Positions 19,416-28,322 of a stretch of 64,000 bases of DNA are shown piece after piece. How positions within the stretch are numbered: the stretch's first letter is position 1; every line of letters starts with the position of its first letter. The stretch spans positions 1 to 64,000 of the forward strand of contig JAFPWH010000032.1 of NCBI GenBank assembly GCA_017395065.1, in the 5' to 3' direction. The position numbers and the translations under genes were made by a program. A model generated the notes under the pieces. It was not told the origin of the DNA and did not search any database. It saw only the letters and a list, made by a program, of their open reading frames with translations. This DNA is from Clostridia bacterium. GTDB taxonomy: Bacteria > Bacillota > Clostridia > Christensenellales > Aristaeellaceae.

Positions 19416-20936
19416 TCAGTAGTCGTACTGGTCCATCAGGGTCTCATAGGTTTTGCCGAGGAAGGTGATCGTGCCGGGGTCGTTTTCGAGGATGCCCTTC
19501 CAGGTCTCCTCGTAGTCGCCGTCGTCACCGATCTCCTCTTCGTAGTCGTTGCGGTGCTTCTCGTACTCCTCGTGGCTGACGAGGTTGTACTTTTCGGGCT
19601 CGAACTCCTGAGGAACCGAGGTGGTGCCGTAGTTTTCGGCTTTGCAGTCGAAATCGATGTCCAGCGTGTGGTTTTCGCCGTTCTCGTAGCGGACGGAGAG
19701 GGTGACGCTGCCTTTGAAGGCGGTAAGGCGGCCTTCGTCGTCCACGGTCACATCGGCGTCGAGCTTTTCGAGCTCGGCAAAGTCCAGGTTGCGGAAGATG
19801 CGCTCGGTCATGGTCTCACCGTTGCGGATGATGTAGTCGTAGGTCTTGATCGTTCCGTCCGGCATGACGACCGCGGTGAGCGCGGAGGGGTTGAGCCTGA
19901 GCGCCTCCTGCGTGTAGTATTCGCTCATCTGACCCATGAAGTCGTTGTAGGCGCTCCACAGTTCCTCGTTGGGGGAATACAGCACGTACTGCATCGTCTC
20001 GTCAGTGATCTCTTCGCCCGTTGCGATTTTGTAGTAGTTTTTGAAGGCTGCGTCCCAGTTGGCAAGGTACATATCCAGCTTGCCGTTCTGGCGCATGTAT
20101 TCCTCTTCGGACGCGTACCAAACGATGCTGCCGTCCGCTTTGATGTACACAAGGCCGCTGTCGTACTGCGCCTTGGCCTCGGTCTCCACCTGATTTGCCG
20201 CGTTCACGGCCACGGAATAGCGGCCGTAGAGCGTCTCGTCGTCGTAGATCTCTTCGACAGAGGGCATTTCGGAATCGAACAGCTTTTTGTACTGCGCTTC
20301 GACGATCGCCATCCAGTCCTCGGTCTCGACGGAAACGTTTGAACCGTCACCGTAATAGCTGTTGTAGTCGTAGGTGCGGTACAGGTCTCTGTAGTAGTTG
20401 ACATAGACGTAGTCCAGCACCATCAAAAACGCGTTCATGCTCACGTTTTCGGGCAAACGGCCGGCGGTGAAGTGGTAGGTGTTGCCCTCGGCGCTCTGCT
20501 CGACCATGTCCTCCACGCTCAGGGCGACCATGCGCGCGAGCTGCACATATTTCTCGGTGCGGGGATTGGTCTTTAAGATCCTGTCTCTTACCACGGTGCC
20601 CGTGTCATAGTAGTAGCCGTAGTAGGTGTCGCCGGCGTAGGCCGTGTCGCCCAGGCCGTGCACGATAAAGCCGTTGGTCGTGACGTTGCCGGTGATGTCG
20701 GGCGTATCCAGCATATAGCTCAGGAAGGACCTGACCCCGTCCTGCTGATAGGCGGCGTGCATTACCTTGAATACCTCGCCGTCGTAGGTGAAGGTCGCTT
20801 CGGCAGAGAGGCTGACGTTGCTCGTTTCGAACGCGAGCTGCACAGCCGCGTCGAACAGCTGTCCGAACGCGCCCTCGCCAAAAGCGGCGCCTCCCAGAAG
20901 GGAAACGCACAGAATAAGACATATCAGTTTCTTCAT
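19416..20936 (-). CDS. Large secreted hypothetical protein
   Basis: A 506-residue protein with signal peptide MKKLICLILCVSLLGGAAFG and a mature domain rich in Tyr, Asp and Glu. I recognise no family. There are no membrane helices after the signal and no catalytic motif; alternating hydrophobic patterns suggest beta-rich architecture (for example TVDDEGRLTAFKGSVTLSVR). It begins 20 bp after the MATE gene on the same strand, so it may be the last gene of that operon. The frame is open far upstream, but the signal peptide and a preceding GGAGGTATC fix the start at 20936. Confidence 0.8.
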   Translation of the reverse strand: MKKLICLILCVSLLGGAAFGEGAFGQLFDAAVQLAFETSNVSLSAEATFTYDGEVFKVMHAAYQQDGVRSFLSYMLDTPDITGNVTTNGFIVHGLGDTAYAGDTYYGYYYDTGTVVRDRILKTNPRTEKYVQLARMVALSVEDMVEQSAEGNTYHFTAGRLPENVSMNAFLMVLDYVYVNYYRDLYRTYDYNSYYGDGSNVSVETEDWMAIVEAQYKKLFDSEMPSVEEIYDDETLYGRYSVAVNAANQVETEAKAQYDSGLVYIKADGSIVWYASEEEYMRQNGKLDMYLANWDAAFKNYYKIATGEEITDETMQYVLYSPNEELWSAYNDFMGQMSEYYTQEALRLNPSALTAVVMPDGTIKTYDYIIRNGETMTERIFRNLDFAELEKLDADVTVDDEGRLTAFKGSVTLSVRYENGENHTLDIDFDCKAENYGTTSVPQEFEPEKYNLVSHEEYEKHRNDYEEEIGDDGDYEETWKGILENDPGTITFLGKTYETLMDQYDY

Positions 20937-20956
20937 AAAGATACCTCCGTTACAGT

Positions 20957-22354
20957 TTACGTTTGTTGGACGCGCGGCGAAGGCGTATTGTTCCAGGGTT
21001 TCCATCGGCCGCGCAAATATTTTATCGACAGCATCAGCCCGAGCGCCGCGTTGTGGGCGATCATGCAGGCCCAGGCGGCGGGCAGATCGTAGCCCAGGCG
21101 TATCACGAACAGGTACGTGCCCAGTATGCGAACGCCCCACATGCCCACGGCGTTGAAGATAAACGAATGGAACGTATCCCCTATGCCGTTGAAGATGCCC
21201 TCGATGATGATCGCGACGCCGTAAATGGGTTCGGACACGGCCACCATGCGCAATACCCTCGTGCCCGCTTTGATGACGGCTTCGTCCTTCGTAAACAGCC
21301 CCATGAGCCCCTCCGCGCCGGCAAAGAGCACGACGCCCGAGAGCGTCATCACGATGAACTCCAGGATCAGAAGCATTCGGCTTAAGCCCATCAGCTTTTT
21401 TTCGTTCTGTTCCCCGTAGGCGTTGCCGATCAGCGTGCTGGCCGCCGTCTGCATGCCCCAGCCGGGGATGTAGAACGCGCTTTCGGCGGTGTTGGCGATC
21501 GAATGCGCGGCGGTCGACGCGTAGCCGAGCGTGTTGATCATCGAGGAGAACATGACGTAGCCGAAGGAGGTCGCAAGGCGCTGAAGGCAGCTTGGCAGCG
21601 ACACCTTGAAGCACGGAAGCAGTATCTCCCTGTCCGGTTTGTAGGTGCAGCCTTTGGGGCAGACACGCGGGTTGCGGTACAGGGAGACGGTCATCCAGAT
21701 CCCGCCGAAGACGAAGGCGGCGGCGCTCGCGACGGCAGCGCCCGTGACCCCGAGGCCCGCGCCGGGAATGCGTAGGCTCAGGCCAAGAAGCTGTACGTCC
21801 CTCGTTTTGTAGATCAGGAAAAAGTTGAGCACCACGTTGATCAGGTTCGTCGCGGTGTTGACCAGCATCGGCTTTCGCGTGTCGCCGGCGGCTCTGAGCA
21901 CGGTTCCGAAGGTGATGATGGCGCTTCGGAAGATCATGGGGACGTAGATGATAAAGAAGTAGCGGCCCGCCTCGTCGCGGATGTGTTCGTCCGCGCGCAT
22001 CCATACGGGGATGCGCCAGGCAAGACTCAGCGCAAGGACCGTGATCACCGTGCCGCTGAGCAAAGCCATCGACACGGCCTGCGCGGCGACGCGGCGCGCC
22101 ATCTCCTCTTTTCCGGCGCCGATGGAGCGCGCGATGTAGGAAAGAAAGCCGATGCTTAAGGCCATCACGATGCCGCCCATCATCCAGTTGACGGTCATCG
22201 TCGCCCCGATGGTCGCCGAGGCCTGCGCGCCGAGCCGGCCGACCATGGCGGTGTCCACGTAGGAGACCGCGGTGGTCAGCACCTGCTCCAGGATCGTAGG
22301 CCACGCAAGCGCCGCGATGAGCTTTAAGTAGCCTCTGCGCTCGTCTTTAAGCAT
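20957..22354 (-). CDS. MATE-family multidrug/metabolite efflux transporter
   Basis: A 465-residue membrane protein with about twelve hydrophobic segments and a pseudo-repeat of two six-helix bundles, characteristic of MatE. It begins with LAALAWPTILEQVLTT-like sequence followed by DTAMVGRLGAQASATIG, the usual first-helix signature. It transports small molecules by cation antiport; substrate is not predictable. Its start overlaps the end of the barstar gene by 8 bp, and both follow the secreted barnase gene, so all three are likely co-transcribed. Confidence 0.92.
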   Translation of the reverse strand: MLKDERRGYLKLIAALAWPTILEQVLTTAVSYVDTAMVGRLGAQASATIGATMTVNWMMGGIVMALSIGFLSYIARSIGAGKEEMARRVAAQAVSMALLSGTVITVLALSLAWRIPVWMRADEHIRDEAGRYFFIIYVPMIFRSAIITFGTVLRAAGDTRKPMLVNTATNLINVVLNFFLIYKTRDVQLLGLSLRIPGAGLGVTGAAVASAAAFVFGGIWMTVSLYRNPRVCPKGCTYKPDREILLPCFKVSLPSCLQRLATSFGYVMFSSMINTLGYASTAAHSIANTAESAFYIPGWGMQTAASTLIGNAYGEQNEKKLMGLSRMLLILEFIVMTLSGVVLFAGAEGLMGLFTKDEAVIKAGTRVLRMVAVSEPIYGVAIIIEGIFNGIGDTFHSFIFNAVGMWGVRILGTYLFVIRLGYDLPAAWACMIAHNAALGLMLSIKYLRGRWKPWNNTPSPRVQQT

Positions 22355-22619
22355 CGTGCTTCATGCCGAGCGTAAAGCTTAGATACGGATTGTCTTCGCA
22401 GGCGTCAAAGAACACCTCGAGCAGCCGAAGGGCATACTTTTTGAGGCCGTTGAGCATGGCGCAGGCGTGGATGAGCGTGATCTCGCCCTGCGTTTCGCTA
22501 AGGACGTCGCTCAGCGCGTCGAGGTTATTGCCCATGTACTCGGGCGCCTCCAGCACCTTTTTGATCTCGGCGTAGGCTTCCTGCTTCGTCAGCATGTTTC
22601 TGCCGTCCAGAATATACAT
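22347..22619 (-). CDS. Barstar-family ribonuclease inhibitor
   Basis: A 90-residue cytoplasmic protein with the barstar core: YMGNNLDALSDVL matches the inhibitor helix whose Asp35 and Asp39 (here Asp34 and Asp38) fill the barnase active site. The Trp usually between them is Ser here. It lies 12 bp downstream of the barnase-like gene, forming a classic secreted nuclease and cytoplasmic inhibitor pair. It would protect the producing cell from RNase before export. Confidence 0.92.
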   Translation of the reverse strand: MYILDGRNMLTKQEAYAEIKKVLEAPEYMGNNLDALSDVLSETQGEITLIHACAMLNGLKKYALRLLEVFFDACEDNPYLSFTLGMKHDA

Positions 22620-22631
22620 ATGCGCCCTCCT

Positions 22632-23147
22632 TTATGCTGCCGGGTAATACACGGCGTCCGCTTCGTACCAGCTGTCGTAGAGCAGCGTAAAGGTCTCGTA
22701 ATGATCGCCGGTATAGTAGATCAGGCCGTCGTTTGAGAAGATGAGGCGATCCTTATCGCGGAAGCCGCCCTCGTAATCGACGTCGCACTCGTAGTATGTC
22801 CTGCCCTTTTGCCTGGGCAGGTACCCTTCGTAGTTGCGGAAGATGTCGCCGCCGATGCACATGCCGTCGGCCACTTCCCAGAGGTTTCCCCTGCGGCTGT
22901 TCCAGCCCAGCCCCATCGCCTCGTTTTTGGTGATGTAATTGGGCGGGAGCTCGCAAAAGGCGTACAGGTACAGCGCGACCTCGTCTCTGGAATAGTAGTA
23001 CTCGCCGTATTCCACGATCAGGTCTTCGGTAAGGGCGATGCCGTCCTCGACGAGGATCCCGTAATCCGCCCCGTTCGCTTCGCCCGGCGCGCAGACCGGC
23101 ACCAGCACGAGCAGAAGCGTCAAAAGCAGCGCAAGCAGTTTTTTCAT
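22632..23147 (-). CDS. Secreted barnase-like guanyl-specific ribonuclease
   Basis: A 171-residue extracellular RNase. After a signal peptide (MKKLLALLLTLLLVLVPVCA) and a spacer, residues about 55-165 match barnase: LPPNYITKNEAMGLGW, GMCIGGDIFRNYEG, ECDVDY, GGFRDKDRLIFSNDGLIYY and GDHYETFT. All catalytic positions are kept: Lys74, Glu120, Arg130, Arg134 and His149 correspond to barnase Lys27, Glu73, Arg83, Arg87 and His102. The inhibitor gene follows. Activity is expected; the ecological role (nutrient scavenging or competition) is open. Confidence 0.94.
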   Translation of the reverse strand: MKKLLALLLTLLLVLVPVCAPGEANGADYGILVEDGIALTEDLIVEYGEYYYSRDEVALYLYAFCELPPNYITKNEAMGLGWNSRRGNLWEVADGMCIGGDIFRNYEGYLPRQKGRTYYECDVDYEGGFRDKDRLIFSNDGLIYYTGDHYETFTLLYDSWYEADAVYYPAA

Positions 23148-23193
23148 TGTTGTCCTCCCCGGTTTGATATAATGTACGATCCAAAGCCGTGTT

Positions 23194-24195
23194 TCAGTGC
23201 CGCCGGCTCCCCGTCTGCCTTTCGTCGCAGACGTCGTAGGGATGAACGCCGTGTTCCAGCGCGTACAGGCGGCGGTAGTGATACTTCAGGTCCCGTTCGG
23301 AATAGAAGCTTTCCCCTGCCGGGTCGCCGCAGTGCCGCGCAAGCTCGTTTGCGTCCGGGAACGCGGCGTAATACGTTTCGTCCAGCTTCTCGGCTTCGGC
23401 CAAAATCGCTTCAAATCCCATTTCACTGTACCTGTCTATGTTGTCCCGCCTGAGCGATATGATCAGCGTGCGGTTTTGTTCCTCGGAAAAGCCGGCCATG
23501 AGCCAGCTTTCCTCCGTGCGGTAGGCGTTCGGGTTCAGAAGCGTTCGCGCCTGTCCGGAAAGCTTTTCGAAATTCTCCAGCGTGAGCCGAACGTCGCTCA
23601 GCGCAGCGCCGCGGCCCTCCTCGTGCGGTATGAAAAGGCGCAGGCCGCTTTCGCTTGCTTCGGAACGCAGAAACCCGATCAGCTCGTCCGCCTGCGGCGC
23701 GTTTTCGTTCGTGAGCGGTATGCCCGCGGTGACGGTGAGACCCGCGGCACGGGCAGCACGCATCATGCGAACGATCAGATCGAAATCGCCGCGCCGCGCG
23801 GCGAAGCGGTCGTGGTATTCTTTAAGGCCGTAGACGGTAAAGCTGAGTTTCTTTACGCCCTCGCGCGCAAGCATCTCCGAAAGCCGCTCGCATTCGCTCT
23901 CTGAGCGCATCTTCATGCCGTCGCACTGCAGAAATTCCGCCTGCGGGCTGCCGATCTGCCTTAAAAAGCGCAGCGCCCGCTCAAGCTGCGGGTGCTCCAT
24001 CGAATAGCCGAAGGAGTAGCTGAAGGAGAGGTCGGGGCGGTTTTCGCTCATCCAGCGCGTAAAGCGCAGCGCAAACTCCTCCCCTGCCTCCCAGGGCACG
24101 CCGGCGCAGTTTCCGTCCCAGGATAAAAGACAGTATCTGCAGCGGTTTTCGCAGGGCACGCACAGGTTCTGGAGCATGACTGAAACGGTTTTCAT
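23194..24195 (-). CDS. Radical SAM enzyme
   Basis: A 333-residue protein with the 4Fe-4S cluster motif CENRCRYC (a CxxxCxxC at residues 15-22) near the N-terminus. A TIM-barrel-like sequence follows with FLQCDGMKMR, KKLSFTVYGLKEYHD and TVTAGIPLTNEN, as in twitch-less radical SAM proteins. No SPASM cysteine cluster is apparent at the C-terminus. It begins 7 bp after tsaD and is probably co-transcribed with prfB-tsaD. The substrate is unknown; a peptide or cofactor maturation role cannot be supported from context. Confidence 0.88.
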   Translation of the reverse strand: MKTVSVMLQNLCVPCENRCRYCLLSWDGNCAGVPWEAGEEFALRFTRWMSENRPDLSFSYSFGYSMEHPQLERALRFLRQIGSPQAEFLQCDGMKMRSESECERLSEMLAREGVKKLSFTVYGLKEYHDRFAARRGDFDLIVRMMRAARAAGLTVTAGIPLTNENAPQADELIGFLRSEASESGLRLFIPHEEGRGAALSDVRLTLENFEKLSGQARTLLNPNAYRTEESWLMAGFSEEQNRTLIISLRRDNIDRYSEMGFEAILAEAEKLDETYYAAFPDANELARHCGDPAGESFYSERDLKYHYRRLYALEHGVHPYDVCDERQTGSRRH

Positions 24196-24202
24196 CAGAG
24201 TT

Positions 24203-25270
24203 TTATTCCTCTTCGATCAGTTTGACCGAAGGCTCTGCGTTCAGGGTCAGATCGGCCGTCTCTCCGTTCATCAGGCGGTAAAAGCCGGCCGCCCCGATCA
24301 TCGCGGCGTTGTCGGTGCACAGCCTTGCCGGCGGCACGTACAGCTTTACGCCCTCCGCCCTTGCCCTTCTTTCGGCTTCACGGCGGAGCAGCAGGTTTGA
24401 GGCCACGCCGCCCGCAAGCGCGAATTTGTCTGCTCCCGCGTCCTTTACGGCCATGAACGCCTTATTCAGCAGCGCGTCCACGACCGCCTTCCGGAAGGAC
24501 GCCGCCCAATCCGCCGCGTCGATGCTTCCGCCCGTCTGGCGGATGGTGTGGGCCTGGTTTATGACGGCAGTCTTTAAGCCGCTGAAAGAAAAGTCGTATT
24601 TCCCCTGCGTGTGCATCGCGGGGAAGCGGTAGCGGCTGTCGTCGCCCGTTTCGGCGAGTTTGTCCAGCAGGGGGCCGCCGGGATAGGGCAATTCGAGCAC
24701 GCGCGCGACCTTGTCGAAGGCTTCACCCGCCGCGTCGTCCACGGTGCGGCCGAGCAGCTCGTAGGAGCCGTAGCGGTTCACCTTTACGATGTGGCTGTGG
24801 CCGCCGCTTGCCACGAGGCATACGAACGGCGGTTCGAGCTCGGGATGGGCGATGAAGTTCGCGCTAACGTGGCCCTCGATGTGATTGACCGGGATGAGCG
24901 GCACGTCCAGCCCGTAGGCGAGCGCCTTTGCAAAGCTCACGCCGGTCAGCAGCGCGCCGACCAGCCCCGGCCCGAAGGTCACGGCGACCGCATCGATCTC
25001 CGTTTTGCCGATGCCGGCTTCTTTGAGCGCCTGATCGTACAGCACGCTCAGCGCCTCGACGTGCATGCGGCTTGCGATCTCGGGCACCACGCCGCCGTAG
25101 AGCGCGTGAATGTCCACCTGAGAGGCGATGCGGTCGGCAAGGACCTTGCGCCCGTCCCGGACCACGGCGACGGCAGTCTCGTCGCAGCTGGATTCCACCG
25201 CGAGGATCAGGGCACTTCGCTTCCCGATGAGCTTTTCCGCCTTTTGCCTCGCTCTTTCGATATACGCCAT
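24203..25270 (-). CDS. tsaD: tRNA N6-adenosine threonylcarbamoyltransferase TsaD
   Basis: Catalytic subunit that transfers threonylcarbamoyl to A37 of ANN-decoding tRNAs. The 355-residue protein shows AVESSCDETAVAVV, HIEGHVSANF (metal-binding HxxxH), VASGGHSHIV and the terminal NAAMIGAAGF, all diagnostic of the Kae1/Qri7/TsaD family. It lies 2 bp downstream of prfB. TsaB and TsaE are not in this window. Confidence 0.97.
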   Translation of the reverse strand: MAYIERARQKAEKLIGKRSALILAVESSCDETAVAVVRDGRKVLADRIASQVDIHALYGGVVPEIASRMHVEALSVLYDQALKEAGIGKTEIDAVAVTFGPGLVGALLTGVSFAKALAYGLDVPLIPVNHIEGHVSANFIAHPELEPPFVCLVASGGHSHIVKVNRYGSYELLGRTVDDAAGEAFDKVARVLELPYPGGPLLDKLAETGDDSRYRFPAMHTQGKYDFSFSGLKTAVINQAHTIRQTGGSIDAADWAASFRKAVVDALLNKAFMAVKDAGADKFALAGGVASNLLLRREAERRARAEGVKLYVPPARLCTDNAAMIGAAGFYRLMNGETADLTLNAEPSVKLIEEE

Positions 25271-25272
25271 AT

Positions 25273-26370
25273 TTACAGCTTTTGCAGGTAGGCGGTCACG
25301 AAGCCCTCCAGATCGCCGTCCATCACGTCGTCGATGTTGCCCATTTCATAGCCTGTGCGGTGGTCCTTGACCAGCGTGTAGGGCTGGAAGACGTAGGAGC
25401 GTATCTGGCTGCCCCACTCAATCTTTTTGAGCTCGCCCTTGACCTCGCCCATCAGCTCCTGGCGCTTTTGCTCCTGAAGCTCGGCAAGGCGCGCCCTCAG
25501 CATCTTATAGCAGGTCTCCCTGTTCTGGATCTGGCTGCGCTCGTTTTGGCACTGCACCACGATGCCCGTGGGCAGGTGGGTGATCCTGACGGCGGAGTCG
25601 GTGCGGTTGACGTGCTGGCCGCCTTTGCCGGAGGAACGGTAGGTGTCGATCCTCAGATCGTCCGGATCGATCGGTATTTCTCCCTCGTCCTCGATGACCG
25701 GGGCCACGTCCAGCGACGCAAAGGAGGTATGGCGCCTGGCGTTTGCGTCGAAGGGCGAGATGCGAACCAGGCGGTGCACGCCTCTTTCGCTCTTCATAAA
25801 GCCGTAAGCGTAGTCTCCGCTGACCTCCCAGGTAACGCTCTTTATGCCGGCCTCGTCGCCCTCGAGCATGTCGAGCTCCTTAATGTGAAAGCCCATGCGC
25901 TCGCCGAAACGCGTGTACATGCGGTAGAGCATCTGCGTCCAGTCCTGCGCCTCGGTGCCGCCCGCGCCCGCGTGCAGCGACAAAATGCAGTCGCATTCGT
26001 CGTACTCGCCGGTCAGCAGCGTCGTTAGCTTGAGCGATTCCATCTCCTCCCGGAGCTTTTTGAGCTCGTTAGAGATCTCGTCTGCCATCTCCTCGCCGCC
26101 GTCCTCCTGGCTCAGCTCCAGCATGACCTCCGCGTCCTCAAGGCGCGAGCACAGCGATTTATAGTGATTGAGCCTGTTTTCGCAGGAGTGCATCTTCTGG
26201 TTCACCTTCTGGGCGCGCTCCACGTCGTCCCAGAAGCCGTCGGACGCCATGTCCTCCTGATATTCCACCAGCTGCTCTTTTAAGCCGTCGATGTTCAGAC
26301 TGCTCTTCGTTTCCTCGAGCATGGCCTTGAGCGCGGTGATTTCCTGGCGAAAAACCTCGGATTCGTACAT
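25273..26370 (-). CDS. prfB: Peptide chain release factor 2 (no programmed frameshift)
   Basis: Release factor that reads UGA and UAA. The 365-residue product carries the stop-codon recognition tripeptide SPF (VRISPFDANARRHTSF) and the catalytic SGKGGQHVNRTDSAVR. In many bacteria prfB needs a +1 frameshift at an in-frame UGA near codon 25; here the N-terminal region reads through continuously with no UGA (KSSLNIDGLKEQL), so self-regulation by frameshifting is absent. A perfect -10 with 17-bp spacing lies about 105 bp upstream. Confidence 0.96.
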   Translation of the reverse strand: MYESEVFRQEITALKAMLEETKSSLNIDGLKEQLVEYQEDMASDGFWDDVERAQKVNQKMHSCENRLNHYKSLCSRLEDAEVMLELSQEDGGEEMADEISNELKKLREEMESLKLTTLLTGEYDECDCILSLHAGAGGTEAQDWTQMLYRMYTRFGERMGFHIKELDMLEGDEAGIKSVTWEVSGDYAYGFMKSERGVHRLVRISPFDANARRHTSFASLDVAPVIEDEGEIPIDPDDLRIDTYRSSGKGGQHVNRTDSAVRITHLPTGIVVQCQNERSQIQNRETCYKMLRARLAELQEQKRQELMGEVKGELKKIEWGSQIRSYVFQPYTLVKDHRTGYEMGNIDDVMDGDLEGFVTAYLQKL

Positions 26371-26472
26371 TATCGATCATTCCTTTCGGGTAAAAACCGG
26401 CATGGGAGCCGCTTGGGCAGCCGGGTCGCCCGGCGTTTATCCGGCGTGCTGGTCCATACGGACCCATTTGAC

Positions 26473-26501
26473 ATTATACCACGCCGGGACGGATTTGTGA
26501 A
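26473..26501 (-). promoter_or_regulatory. Promoter of the prfB-tsaD-radical SAM operon
   Basis: Minus strand TTCACA (26496-26501), 17-bp spacer, TATAAT (26473-26478), giving a leader of about 95 nt before the prfB ATG. The rest of the 354-bp gap to the next gene holds only the divergent promoter at 26667-26695. Confidence 0.7.
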
Positions 26502-26666
26502 GCACGAAGACCCGCTCCGAGGCCCTGTTTTGCCCGATTTTCGTATGAAAAGTGTATTAATTTATAGCTTTTCGCGCGCATTTAAGCTCCTTTCCCTTGT
26601 AAAGCGCCTCAAGCGCGCTTTCTTTCGAATTTATTGTTACGTTTTTGCACATGCGGTTTTATCCGG

Positions 26667-26695
26667 TTGCGTGCTTTACACGGATATGGTATAAT
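26667..26695 (+). promoter_or_regulatory. Promoter of the exonuclease-HD gene
   Basis: TTGCGT (26667-26672), 17-bp spacer and TATAAT (26690-26695), 29 bp before the ATG at 26725. Confidence 0.7.
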
Positions 26696-26724
26696 TCTAT
26701 GAATTTCGGAAAACAGGTGAACGG

Positions 26725-28239
26725 ATGTACTACGTAGTAATCGATTTTGAATGGAATCAGTACCATAACCCGCTGTGGACGCCCACAAACAGAAACGGCG
26801 TCATCATGCACGAGGAGATCATTCAGATCGGCGCCGTAAAGACAGAGCACGACATGACGCCCGTGGACACTTTCAACGTCTTCGTGCGGCTTGGCGGAAG
26901 GCGCCGTCTGGACAGGTACGTAAAAAAACTTACCGGCATCAACGAAAGCATGCTTTTGAGCGGCGAAGACTTCCCCATGGCGGCGGAAATGTTCGGTGAA
27001 TGGATCAGCGACGTGGACGCCATTTTTTCCTGGGGTCAGGACGACCGGCGCGTTTTTCTGAACAATCTGGCCTATCACAACCTGGAGGCGCCGACCTGTG
27101 CGTGGTACGACGCGCAGAAGCTCTACGCCCGCCAAAACCCGCAGCACGGCGGCATGGCGCTCAAAAACATCGCGGACGAAGCCGGCATAAGGGTAAACCT
27201 CGGCCTTCACAACGCGATGAACGACGCGATCCTGACCAGCGCCTGCATGAGCAAGCTCGACCTCGAGGAGGGCATACGGGAGTACGACGCACCCGTAAAG
27301 CTGCCCGCAAGCGGTCTGCCAAAGCCCATTTCCACCGCCCGCACGCACAGGCACAATTCCGCAGAGGCCGCCTGGGACGAGGCCTGTGCTTCGCTCATGC
27401 ACTGCCCAAGGTGCATGCAGGCGATGAGCTGGCTGGACGGCGAAAAGGGCGACATGGAGCGCTGGTACAAGACTGCGCAGTGTCCCGATCACGGAAAATT
27501 CATCGTCCGCGGCGAATTTCTGGGCGTCAAGGTCAAAACGCTGAAGCTTTCGTTCTTTGAGGACAGTCAGGAGCTCGAAAGCGCGATCGACAAGGAACTT
27601 GGCATCGCCCCGCCCGCCGCGAAAAAAGCGCGCCGCAGAAGGCGCGGCGGCAAAAAGAAGCAGGACGCGGTCGCCGCGGTCAGCCCCGTGGAGATGCTGC
27701 CCAAGGCGATCGCCTACGCCGCGAACAAGCACGCCGAGCAGCTGCTTTTGCCCGGCACCTCCCCCTACATCGTGCACCCGATGGAGGTGTGCCAGATCCT
27801 TTCCACGATGACGGACGACAGCGCGCTGCTCTCGGCCGCGATGCTGCACGACGTGCTGAACCTGTGCCCGGACGTGAGCGCGGAGGAACTCAGAAGCGAA
27901 TTCGGAGACCACGTCTGCGCGCTCGTCGAAGGCATGAACGAAGTCGGCAAGGATTCGGACAGCGAACAGCTCATGCTCAAGCTCAGCGACATGCTTTCGG
28001 GTCTCAGAAACGTAAAGCGTCAGGGCGAAAAGGCCGGCGAGGATTTCTGGAAGGACATGGGCGAGGAACAGAAAAACGAGCTGCGCGAGAACTGCCTAAA
28101 GCACGAAAAGCTGTTTGCACCCCTCGGCAACGCGGCGGCGCTCACGGAATACAAAAAGCTGGTATCCTCGCTGTTCAAGCCGAAGCGCAAGGCGGGAAAG
28201 CGAAAAACGGCCGCCCCGGGCGAGGGCAATGCAGATTAA
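26725..28239 (+). CDS. DEDDh 3'-5' exonuclease fused to zinc ribbon and degenerate RelA/SpoT-type HD domain
   Basis: A 504-residue multidomain protein. Residues 1-180 are a DEDDh exonuclease: Asp7 and Glu9 in VIDFEW, an Asp near 106, His162 and Asp167 in HNAMNDAIL. A zinc ribbon follows (Cys227, Cys230, Cys253, His256), then a basic linker (KKARRRRRGGKKK). Residues 325-430 match the (p)ppGpp hydrolase-type HD fold: YIVHPMEV, LHDVL and LKLSDML with His351, His375, Asp376 and Asp422. The catalytic Glu-Asp after HD in SpoT is replaced by Asn379-Leu380, so hydrolysis of ppGpp is doubtful. No synthetase domain is present. The fusion is unusual. Confidence 0.85.
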   Translation: MYYVVIDFEWNQYHNPLWTPTNRNGVIMHEEIIQIGAVKTEHDMTPVDTFNVFVRLGGRRRLDRYVKKLTGINESMLLSGEDFPMAAEMFGEWISDVDAIFSWGQDDRRVFLNNLAYHNLEAPTCAWYDAQKLYARQNPQHGGMALKNIADEAGIRVNLGLHNAMNDAILTSACMSKLDLEEGIREYDAPVKLPASGLPKPISTARTHRHNSAEAAWDEACASLMHCPRCMQAMSWLDGEKGDMERWYKTAQCPDHGKFIVRGEFLGVKVKTLKLSFFEDSQELESAIDKELGIAPPAAKKARRRRRGGKKKQDAVAAVSPVEMLPKAIAYAANKHAEQLLLPGTSPYIVHPMEVCQILSTMTDDSALLSAAMLHDVLNLCPDVSAEELRSEFGDHVCALVEGMNEVGKDSDSEQLMLKLSDMLSGLRNVKRQGEKAGEDFWKDMGEEQKNELRENCLKHEKLFAPLGNAAALTEYKKLVSSLFKPKRKAGKRKTAAPGEGNAD

Positions 28240-28262
28240 ACAGCAACTTTATCATTTGGCAC

Positions 28263-28291
28263 TGTACATAAATTCAAAAATGTGCTATAAT
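28263..28291 (+). promoter_or_regulatory. Promoter of the carboxypeptidase gene
   Basis: TGTACA (28263-28268), 17-bp spacer and TATAAT (28286-28291), 32 bp before the TTG start at 28323. Confidence 0.7.
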
Positions 28292-28322
28292 AATAGGGTA
28301 GCTTTTTCGGAGGTCTGAAAGA

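Noticed and set aside
19416-22304. One 962-codon frame suggesting a fused protein
   Set aside because: The upstream half is out-of-frame with the MATE gene and Arg/His/Gly-rich; the true secreted protein starts at 20936 with a signal peptide and ribosome binding site.
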